A DNA stretch of 58,945 bases from NCBI GenBank assembly GCA_947627205.1, contig CANQVE010000010.1:1-58945 (forward strand), given 5' to 3'. Position 1 is the stretch's first letter; the number at the start of each line of letters is the position of its first letter. This document shows positions 52,072 through 58,945 of this stretch, one piece after another. A model generated the notes under the pieces. That model made no database searches. It was not told where the DNA came from and saw only the letters and a program-made list of their open reading frames with translations. This stretch comes from an uncultured Clostridia bacterium. GTDB lineage: Bacteria; Bacillota; Clostridia; Oscillospirales; Ruminococcaceae. A program made the position numbers and the translations under genes.

Positions 52072-52389
52072 ATGCCGTCAACCAAAAATTATCTTGAATT
52101 TGTCTTAGGACAGCTTTCCGAGCTGAATGAGATCTCCTGCCGCAAGATGATGGGCGAATATATGCTTTATTACAGAGGAAAATATTTCGGCGGGATATTT
52201 GACAATCGTTTTCTTGTAAAGAACATAAGCTCCGCACGAAAGCTCATGCCTAGCGCTCCGCTTGAACTTCCGTATGAGGGCGCAAAAGAAATGCTTCTTG
52301 TAGATAATGTTGACGACAGGGAATTTCTAAGTGAGCTTGTCGAAGAAATGTACGAAGAACTTCCCGAACCTAAAAATAAAAAACGATGA
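52072..52389 (+). CDS. TfoX N-terminal domain protein
   Basis: 105 residues. SCRKMMGEYMLYYRGKYFGGIFDNRFLVKN is the TfoX N-terminal fold, here alone without the C-terminal half. Despite the name, stand-alone copies have no proven competence role. Seven bp before mutS2. Confidence 0.88.
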   Translation: MPSTKNYLEFVLGQLSELNEISCRKMMGEYMLYYRGKYFGGIFDNRFLVKNISSARKLMPSAPLELPYEGAKEMLLVDNVDDREFLSELVEEMYEELPEPKNKKR

Positions 52390-52396
52390 GGAAATA

Positions 52397-54766
52397 ATGA
52401 ACAAATACTATAAAAAATTAGAACTTGACAAGATACTCGAACTTTTAGCAAACGAAACAGTGAGCGACTATGCGTATAACAAAGCGCTGAAAATTACGCC
52501 TCTGCGCAGTTATGACGAGATAAAAACGGAACTAAAGAAAACCGACGACGCTTTTACGCTGTCGGCTAAATTCAGTACGCCTCGCTTTCGGAAAGTGCCC
52601 GATATTTCGGACGCTTTAAAACGCGCGGCGGCGGGAAGTATGCTTAGCTTTCGCGAATTGCTCGATACGGCGGCGGTACTTCGCGAAACAGCAATGCTCT
52701 GCGACTGGTTCTCACAATGCGAGAACACGGAGTGTTCGCTCTCGGAGTACTTTAAGACCTTAACTCCGATAAAACCGCTCGAAAAGCGCATTTCCGACAG
52801 CATTTTGTCGGAAGAAGAAATGTCGGACAATGCGAGCGCGGAGCTTGCTTCAATAAGAAAACGCATAACCCGACAAGGTATGCTCATACGCGAACAGCTC
52901 GACGGTATGCTCAAAAACAAGTCACAGCGCGATTTTTTGCAGGAAGCGGTCGTTACTATTCGCGACGGGCGGTATGTCGTTCCCGTAAAGTCTGAGCATA
53001 AAAACGATGTTCCGGGGCTTGTACACGACACCTCCGCCACAGGACAGACGTTTTTTATTGAGCCGATGAGCGTTGTAGAAGCGAACAACGAAATTCGTAT
53101 ACTCAAAAACCGCGAACAAGCGGAAATCGAAAGAATTACCCGCGAAATTTCCGAGGAAATAGGAATGAATTCCTCTGCTATTGCGGAGAATTTCAGAATT
53201 TCGCAGATACTTGAACTTTACTTTGCAAAGGCAAATCTGGGTGCAAAGATGAAAGCGGTCGTTCCTGTGCTTGTAAACGAGCCGAAAGTTATACTGAACC
53301 GAGCAAGACACCCGCTTCTTGACAGAGACACGGCTGTTCCTATTTCGATTAGTATCGGCGAGGGCTATGGCTGTCTTATAATAACAGGTCCTAATACGGG
53401 CGGTAAGACCGTTGCAATTAAAACAGTAGGACTGCTTGCGCTTATGGCAGCTTGCGGACTGATGATACCCGCAGGCGACGGAAGCGTTATAGGCGTTTTC
53501 GACAGGATATTTGTTGATATCGGCGACGAACAGAGCATAGAAGAAAGCCTTTCGACGTTTTCTTCACATATAACAAATGTTGTGGGAATAGTGAACAATG
53601 CAAGCGAAAACTCTCTTGCGCTCATAGATGAACTTGGGAGCGGGACCGATCCCGTAGAGGGAGCGGCGCTTGCCGTGGCGATACTTACGGAGCTTAAAAA
53701 CCGAGGCTGCAAGGTGCTTGCGACAACTCACTATCAGGAAGTAAAGATGTTCGCGCTCGAAACAGAGGACGTTGAAAACGCAAGCTGTGAATTTGACGTT
53801 GAAACTCTTAAACCCACATATCGGCTGATAATCGGCGTTCCGGGAAAATCAAACGCGTTTGCTATTTCACAAAGGCTCGGTATGCCGAAAAAAATAATCG
53901 CAAATGCGGAAAATCTTGTAAGCACTGAAAACAAGCGATTTGAAGAAGTTATAAGCAAACTCGAGCAAACACGAAAAGAACTCGAAGAGCTGAGGGCAAG
54001 CGCAGAGCTTTCGGAGCGCAACGCGAAAATGACCGAAAGCGAGCTTAAACAAAAGCTGTCCGAGCTTGAAGCGCAGAAAGAAAAGGAACTCGAGAATGCA
54101 CGTCAGCGCGCACTTTCAATTGTACAGCAGACCAGAGCGCAGTCGGACATCCTCTTGAACGAGCTTGAAGAACTGAAAAAAACAAAGGACAAAGAGGCTT
54201 TGCGAAAGGGTATTTCCGACGCAAAATCGCGCTCTAACTCCGCGCTCAATAAAATGCAGGACGACGCTAATCCCGTAACCGAAAGGCGCGTGGAAAGCTA
54301 TGTTCCGCCGCGCCCGTTCAAGCAGGGCGACACCGTCAGACTTGCTGACACGAACCGCGAGGGAACTCTGCTTACCGTTCCGAATATAAACGGGGTATGC
54401 TTTGTACAGACAGGCTCCGTTAAAGTGAAAACAAATGCGAACAATCTTCGGCTCGTGGAGAAAAAAGCCGAACCGCCCAAAGGAAAGGTAAAGAAAGTAG
54501 TCAGCTCAAATATGACGAGGCGAGGCGGAATGGAGCTGGATATTCGCGGAATGATGGGAGACGAGGGAGTAATTGAGGTCGAAAGGTTCATTGCTTCTGC
54601 GCTTATGTCGGGGCTTTCGCAGGTCGTTATTATCCACGGAAAAGGAACAGGCGCGCTCCGTGCCGCCGTTCATACCGCTTTAAGACGCAATCCCGCGGTA
54701 AAGAATTTCAGGCTCGGAGAATACGGCGAGGGAGAAGCAGGAGTAACTGTAGTGGAGCTAAAATAA
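52397..54766 (+). CDS. mutS2: Endonuclease MutS2
   Basis: 789 residues from ATG 52397 (GAGG 6 nt before); the longer frame begins inside the tfoX-like gene. MutS core with Walker A ITGPNTGGKTVAIKT and LIDELGSGTDPVEG, long coiled coil (about 500-600), and C-terminal Smr nuclease domain (LDIRGMMGDEGVIEVER, HGKGTGALRAAVH). It acts on branched DNA and on stalled, collided ribosomes, not mismatch repair. Confidence 0.96.
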   Translation: MNKYYKKLELDKILELLANETVSDYAYNKALKITPLRSYDEIKTELKKTDDAFTLSAKFSTPRFRKVPDISDALKRAAAGSMLSFRELLDTAAVLRETAMLCDWFSQCENTECSLSEYFKTLTPIKPLEKRISDSILSEEEMSDNASAELASIRKRITRQGMLIREQLDGMLKNKSQRDFLQEAVVTIRDGRYVVPVKSEHKNDVPGLVHDTSATGQTFFIEPMSVVEANNEIRILKNREQAEIERITREISEEIGMNSSAIAENFRISQILELYFAKANLGAKMKAVVPVLVNEPKVILNRARHPLLDRDTAVPISISIGEGYGCLIITGPNTGGKTVAIKTVGLLALMAACGLMIPAGDGSVIGVFDRIFVDIGDEQSIEESLSTFSSHITNVVGIVNNASENSLALIDELGSGTDPVEGAALAVAILTELKNRGCKVLATTHYQEVKMFALETEDVENASCEFDVETLKPTYRLIIGVPGKSNAFAISQRLGMPKKIIANAENLVSTENKRFEEVISKLEQTRKELEELRASAELSERNAKMTESELKQKLSELEAQKEKELENARQRALSIVQQTRAQSDILLNELEELKKTKDKEALRKGISDAKSRSNSALNKMQDDANPVTERRVESYVPPRPFKQGDTVRLADTNREGTLLTVPNINGVCFVQTGSVKVKTNANNLRLVEKKAEPPKGKVKKVVSSNMTRRGGMELDIRGMMGDEGVIEVERFIASALMSGLSQVVIIHGKGTGALRAAVHTALRRNPAVKNFRLGEYGEGEAGVTVVELK

Positions 54767-54800
54767 TTAAAGGGAACGTTTTAACGTTCCCTTTAATTTT
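54767..54800. terminator. Bidirectional terminator mutS2/engB
   Basis: TTAAAGGGAACGTT (54767-54780) pairs perfectly with AACGTTCCCTTTAA (54783-54796), then TTTT. Confidence 0.9.
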
Positions 54801-55383
54801 ATTCTTCTGCAATGCTTTCGATTATCTCGCGTATTTGCTCTGCGCCCTCGCCTGTCTGCGAGGAAAACTCAACGAGAGTAAGTTCGCTTGCGCAAGGAAG
54901 TTCGCTTTTAAGCGCTTCGCGCCGTTTTATACGCTCGTTTGCCGAGAGCTTGTCGGCCTTTGTAAGCGCCACAATGAACGGAAATTCTCCGTCTATAAGA
55001 GCGTTTATCATTTTTATATCGTCATTTGTGGGAGGATGACGCATATCAATAAGCTGTATAACAAGGCAAAGCGACCGCTCCGCCGAAAGATAATCACCGA
55101 TAAGCGCAGAAAATCTTTGCTTTTCGCTCTTTGATGTTTTGGCATAGCCGTAACCGGGCAGGTCTACAAGAAAGATGTTTTCAAGCTCATAGAAGTTTAT
55201 TGTTGCGGTCTTTCCAGGTTCAGCCGACGCGCGCGCAAGATTTTTCCTGTTCAGGAGCTTATTTATCATTGAAGATTTCCCGACATTTGAGCGCCCGATA
55301 AAGACTATCTCGGCGCGGTCGGGCGCGGGAAGCTGACCGATAAAGCCGTATGACGCGAAAAATTTTGCGTTGTTATAATTCAT
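54799..55383 (-). CDS. engB: Ribosome biogenesis GTP-binding protein EngB/YsxC
   Basis: 194 residues. G1 GRSNVGKSSMINKLL, G2 GKTATINFYE, G3 DLPGYGYAK, G4 TKADKL. Needed for large-subunit assembly. Downstream of lon, as commonly found. Confidence 0.95.
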   Translation of the reverse strand: MNYNNAKFFASYGFIGQLPAPDRAEIVFIGRSNVGKSSMINKLLNRKNLARASAEPGKTATINFYELENIFLVDLPGYGYAKTSKSEKQRFSALIGDYLSAERSLCLVIQLIDMRHPPTNDDIKMINALIDGEFPFIVALTKADKLSANERIKRREALKSELPCASELTLVEFSSQTGEGAEQIREIIESIAEE

Positions 55384-55422
55384 CTGTCGCTCCTTGTTGA
55401 ACTGTCAGTTTACTTTGAGTTT

Positions 55423-57837
55423 TCAGGCATTCAGAACGGGCTTTTTTACCTGAGGCTTGTTTGTTTTATTTACGACGGGCTTTTCGGAAATAACGTTCTT
55501 TTCCCTCTTTACGGAGCAATTTGTTTTTACAAGCGCCGTGTCGAGGACAGTTATTATATCCTCAGCAGGGACGAACTTTATACCGCTCTTTACCTTTTCG
55601 TCAATTTCTTCGAGGTCGGGCATATTGTCCTTTGGCAGGCAGACCGTGGAAATTCCCGCTCTGTATGCCGCCATTGTCTTTTCTTTAAGACCGCCTATAG
55701 CCAGAACTTTTCCGCGCAGGGTTATCTCCCCCGTCATTGCAACATCTCTGCGGACGGGCGTTCCCGACAATGCCGAAACGAGCGCCGTCGTAAGCGTAAC
55801 GCCTGCAGACGGACCGTCTTTGGGGACCGCTCCCTCGGGAGCATGGATATGGATATCCTTGGTTTTGTAAAATTCCTTATCTATGCCGTATTTGTCCGCA
55901 AGCGAACGCGTAAGGCTGACAGCTATCTTTGCGGATTCTTTCATCACGTCTCCGAGCGAACCCGTAAACTCCGTCTTTCCCGTGCCGTCAAGTACAAGCA
56001 CCTCGAGCGGGAGCATTGTTCCTCCGACAGAAGTCCACGCAAGCCCGTTTACATATCCCACTTCGTCATGCGCGGAAAGTTTTTCGGGCAGATATTTCTT
56101 TACTCCGAGAAATTCTTCGATATTATTTTCAGTGACGTTTACGGCATGTTCTCCCGAAACTATCATCTTCGCGGCTTTTCTGCATATCTCGGCGATCCTG
56201 CGTTCGAGCTTTCTGACGCCTGCTTCGCGGGTGTAAAAATCAATTATAGAATATATAGCCTTGTCGCTTATTTTAAGCGTTTTTTTGCTTTCACCGCTTT
56301 TTTTAAGCTGTTTCGGGATAAGGTGCTTCTTTGCGATATTGAACTTTTCCTCGCGCGTATAGCTCGAAAGCTCTATTACTTCCATTCTGTCAAGAAGCGG
56401 CGCGGGGATCGTAGTGAGATCGTTCGCAGTAGTTATAAACAATACATCGCTGAGGTCTACGGGTATCTCTATATAGTGATCCACAAACGCGCTGTTCTGT
56501 TCGGAATCGAGAACTTCGAGCATTGCAGAGGACGGATCGCCCTTATAGTCGCTGTTCATCTTGTCAATTTCATCAAGAAGAATAACGGGATTTATAGATT
56601 TTGCCGAACGAAGCGCGTCTATTATCCTGCCGGGCATTGCGCCGACGTATGTCTTTCTGTGACCGCGTATCTCCGCTTCGTCACGCACGCCGCCGAGAGA
56701 TATTCTGGCATACGTTCTTCCGAGAGCTTTTGCTATTGATTTTCCGATAGAGGTCTTTCCTACTCCGGGCGGACCGTAAAGGCAAAGTATCTGCCCCTTT
56801 ACATCGGGAGCTAAAGCTCTGACGGCTATGGTTTCAAGTATGCGCTCCTTTACGCTCTTCATTCCGTAGTGATCTTTGTCGAGCTGTTTTGCGACAGCTT
56901 CGATATTCAGCTTATCTGTCGTGCGCTTATTGAACGGGATAGACAAGACCGTATCGAGATACGTCCGTATTACCGCCGCCTCGGGAGAAGAGCCCGACAT
57001 TCTTCCGAGCTTTTCCGCCTCTTTTATCAGCTTTTCCTGAGACTCCTCGGGGAGACCAAGCCTAGTTATTTTTTTTATGTACTCCTGCTGTTCATCAAAC
57101 GGATCGTCGTCATTTCCGAGCTGGCGGGAGATAGCTTTCATCTGTTCGCGCAGATAATACTCGCGCTGGTTTTTATCTATCTGTTCGTGTACCTGTTCGT
57201 TTATTTCAATTTCCGTCTGCATTATGCCGATATCTCTTTTAAGCATTGTAATAAGCATGACGGTGCGCTTTGAAAGATCGTTTGTTTCAAGGAGCTTTTG
57301 CCTTTCCTCTACCTTTAATACGACATTGAACACGACCTTATCGAAAAGTTTTGAAAGGTCTGTTTCGCCCACAATGCTCTCATAAAGCTCGCGCGGCATT
57401 TTAGGCGACACCATGGCATATTCGTCAAACGTCTGAGCAAGAGAATGCACCAGAGCCGTTTTATCCCTTTCGCTGAGAACGGCGGTCTGTCTAGGTTCAA
57501 TTTTTGAAACTTCAAATTTCAGATAGTTCGCACATGGGACTTCTTTTACTATTTTAGCTTTATAAAGTCCCTCTATAAGCACTCTCGTAAGTCCGTCGGG
57601 AGTTGTCAGAAGCTGTCTTATTTCTGCGACAACGCCGACGCGGAAAATATCTTCGGGTTCGGGCTCCTGATCAGCCGCGTTTTTCTGTGCGACAAGAAAG
57701 ATGTGTCCGTCCGCCGCAAGAGCTGCCTTAAGCGCGGCAACGGAACGTTCTCTGCCTACATCAAAATGAAGCACCATTGAGGGAAACACGACAAGTCCCC
57801 TAAGGGAAATGGCGGGTATAGTCAGATTTTTGTTCAT
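55423..57837 (-). CDS. lon: ATP-dependent protease Lon
   Basis: 804 residues. N-terminal substrate domain (LVVFPSMVLHFDVGRERSVAA), AAA+ Walker A GPPGVGKTSIGKSIA, Walker B VILLDEIDKM, and the Ser-Lys protease domain with PKDGPSAGVTLTTAL (nucleophile Ser) and LRGKVLAIGGLKEKTMAA (Lys). Carries a short basic tail (KTNKPQVKKPVLNA). Degrades damaged and regulatory proteins. Own promoter. Confidence 0.97.
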   Translation of the reverse strand: MNKNLTIPAISLRGLVVFPSMVLHFDVGRERSVAALKAALAADGHIFLVAQKNAADQEPEPEDIFRVGVVAEIRQLLTTPDGLTRVLIEGLYKAKIVKEVPCANYLKFEVSKIEPRQTAVLSERDKTALVHSLAQTFDEYAMVSPKMPRELYESIVGETDLSKLFDKVVFNVVLKVEERQKLLETNDLSKRTVMLITMLKRDIGIMQTEIEINEQVHEQIDKNQREYYLREQMKAISRQLGNDDDPFDEQQEYIKKITRLGLPEESQEKLIKEAEKLGRMSGSSPEAAVIRTYLDTVLSIPFNKRTTDKLNIEAVAKQLDKDHYGMKSVKERILETIAVRALAPDVKGQILCLYGPPGVGKTSIGKSIAKALGRTYARISLGGVRDEAEIRGHRKTYVGAMPGRIIDALRSAKSINPVILLDEIDKMNSDYKGDPSSAMLEVLDSEQNSAFVDHYIEIPVDLSDVLFITTANDLTTIPAPLLDRMEVIELSSYTREEKFNIAKKHLIPKQLKKSGESKKTLKISDKAIYSIIDFYTREAGVRKLERRIAEICRKAAKMIVSGEHAVNVTENNIEEFLGVKKYLPEKLSAHDEVGYVNGLAWTSVGGTMLPLEVLVLDGTGKTEFTGSLGDVMKESAKIAVSLTRSLADKYGIDKEFYKTKDIHIHAPEGAVPKDGPSAGVTLTTALVSALSGTPVRRDVAMTGEITLRGKVLAIGGLKEKTMAAYRAGISTVCLPKDNMPDLEEIDEKVKSGIKFVPAEDIITVLDTALVKTNCSVKREKNVISEKPVVNKTNKPQVKKPVLNA

Positions 57838-57938
57838 TATAATAATATCCTTTCCAAATCGACATTGATAGAGGCAACAGCCTACAATTCCGAAAGAACG
57901 GCAACTGTGCGGTGTTGCTTTTGTTATGTCACATATCT

Positions 57939-57967
57939 ATTATACTACATTTCGTCATAATTTGCAA
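57939..57967 (-). promoter_or_regulatory. Promoter of lon
   Basis: On the minus strand TTGCAA (57962-57967), 17 bp, TATAAT (57939-57944). The 100-nt leader has a small GCAAC/GTTGC hairpin near 57899-57917. No CIRCE or CtsR site is seen. Confidence 0.75.
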
Positions 57968-57996
57968 CTCTGAAATTATTCCGATTTATTTTCACA

Positions 57997-58779
57997 TTAT
58001 CGGAAAATAAGTGAAAAAATGAGATAAACAACAGGCTGGTGGAGCATATATATCCATATCGTATAGCGTCCGACAGCTGCGAGCCACTTTATATGTACAG
58101 GATAGAAGAATTTCGGGAGCGAGCCGTTTTTTGCCCATATTCCGAAATAACTTCCCGCGATAAACAAAAACAGCCAAGGGAATATCGGGAAATAATCGTA
58201 TGAAGAAAAGCCTTTCGGATCAAATCCAAACGGGAACAGCACGCCCGCATTATATAGCTCGTCTGGCAGTTTCAATTCAAACAGCCCGGGCAGACCGAAA
58301 AATCCTCCGCTTACTACTCCGCCGCCGTCATCGTATACCCTCACTACATAACATGAAAGCGCAAACAAAACTCCGAAAACGATTATTCCTACCAAAGCGG
58401 GAATGTGATCCAGAATTTTTTCGCAAAGTCCGAATATCATCATAGAAATTCCCAGAAAATGTAAAATCCCGAAATAAATGTTCCCGCTCGTAAAGAAAGG
58501 CGTAACGAAAGTCAGTATCATTCCCAAAAAGAAACACTGTACGCCGCGCTTCAGATTATTGCGGGAATAACGGCAGACCGTTCCCGAAATGAAAATAAAC
58601 AGACCTGCAAATGAAGTCTGGACAATATCGAACCATTCGTCAAAAAATATAGGAACTTTGACGCCGAAAAAATAGTTCAGGTCGAACATGGCATGATAAA
58701 CGACCATACAAATGATCGCAAATCCGCGAAGCTCGTCGAGAAGCCCTACTCTCCCGCTTGTTTTTTTATCTGTCGGCAT
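57997..58779 (-). CDS. DUF1624-type membrane acyltransferase (HGSNAT-like)
   Basis: 260 residues, about seven membrane helices. RVGLLDELRGFAIICMVVYHAMFDLNYF and later FAGLFIFISGTVCRYSRNNLKRG are typical of the heparan-alpha-glucosaminide N-acetyltransferase-like domain (DUF1624), with conserved His in VYHAM. Likely transfers an acyl group to a sugar or lipid; substrate unknown. It ends near the lon promoter. Confidence 0.87.
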   Translation of the reverse strand: MPTDKKTSGRVGLLDELRGFAIICMVVYHAMFDLNYFFGVKVPIFFDEWFDIVQTSFAGLFIFISGTVCRYSRNNLKRGVQCFFLGMILTFVTPFFTSGNIYFGILHFLGISMMIFGLCEKILDHIPALVGIIVFGVLFALSCYVVRVYDDGGGVVSGGFFGLPGLFELKLPDELYNAGVLFPFGFDPKGFSSYDYFPIFPWLFLFIAGSYFGIWAKNGSLPKFFYPVHIKWLAAVGRYTIWIYMLHQPVVYLIFSLIFR

Positions 58780-58812
58780 AATTTTCCCCCGTTGTTTTAT
58801 CGTTTACTATAC

Positions 58813-58841
58813 ATTGTAGCACATTTCACGAAAAAATACAA
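58813..58841 (-). promoter_or_regulatory. Promoter of the DUF1624-type gene
   Basis: On the minus strand TTGTAT (58836-58841), 17 bp, TACAAT (58813-58818). The remaining bases to 58945 hold no gene I can support. Confidence 0.6.
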
Positions 58842-58945
58842 TAACCTCTTGAAAAAAAGTTTGAAATGTGTGTTATGTTACAATAGATGTGAGACAAAAG
58901 GTATAGAAAAAGTGGTTGAGATATGTTAAAATAAAGTTGTCACAC

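Noticed and set aside
55843-56739. 298-residue rightward frame opposite lon
   Set aside because: Antisense to the most conserved part of Lon; no start signals.
58849-58884. Rightward promoter near the window end
   Set aside because: A TACAAT at 58879 has only TTGAAA boxes at wrong spacing (12 or 24 bp); no gene follows within the window.

Overview
The window reads as chromosome of an anaerobic, endospore-forming Clostridia member, most likely Oscillospiraceae/Ruminococcaceae. This rests on a complete spoIIIA operon, a spoVM-like micro-gene, a gerA-type germination operon, an archaeal-type split glutamate synthase with an ANTAR regulator, GatCAB, a T-box before cysE-cysS, ArgR, Asp23, and strong TTGACA/TATAAT-17 promoters with AGGAGG ribosome sites. 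No tRNA, rRNA, CRISPR array or transposase was seen.

Region 1 (1-13.7 kb) is accessory. It opens with a leftward restriction-modification operon: two beta-class DNA methyltransferases, a PD-(D/E)XK nuclease, a 33-codon overlapping ORF, and a paralogue of the nuclease whose active site is degraded. Divergent from it is a 710-residue nuclease-DUF2075 ATPase fusion. Then come an AbrB-like protein, a two-HTH protein, a ClpP-like peptidase with an Asn in place of the triad Asp, and a VirD4/TraG-like ATPase with no membrane segments, 18 bp downstream of the peptidase gene. A metallophosphatase, a PolC-like protein lacking the catalytic aspartates, a leucine-rich repeat protein and a possible AlkZ-related protein follow. 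The ClpP-like/VirD4-like pair and the PolC-like protein are the best candidates for something undescribed.

Region 2 (13.7-27.2 kb) is mixed core: an NSS sodium symporter, an AI-2E-type exporter, a ger operon with an unrecognised 52-codon ORF between its A and B genes, a cyclophilin lipoprotein, T-box-cysE-cysS, three small leftward genes of unknown function, a phosphodiesterase, a biotin ligase and a CYTH protein.

Region 3 (26.5-35.9 kb) holds a leftward six-gene glutamate synthase operon (glutaminase, FMN synthase, ferredoxin, flavoprotein and GXGXG subunits, then the ANTAR regulator) and the rightward gatCAB operon.

Region 4 (35.8-45.6 kb) is a long leftward housekeeping operon from one promoter near 45.55 kb: asp23-nusB-xseA-xseB-ispA-PAP2-dxs-tlyA-nadK-argR-GNAT-recN.

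Region 5 (45.7-58.9 kb) contains a 57-codon membrane protein gene plus a spoVM-like gene, a 135-bp fold-back element, the leftward spoIIIAA-AH operon, a D-2-hydroxyacid dehydrogenase, rightward tfoX-like and mutS2, and leftward engB, lon and a DUF1624-type membrane acyltransferase.
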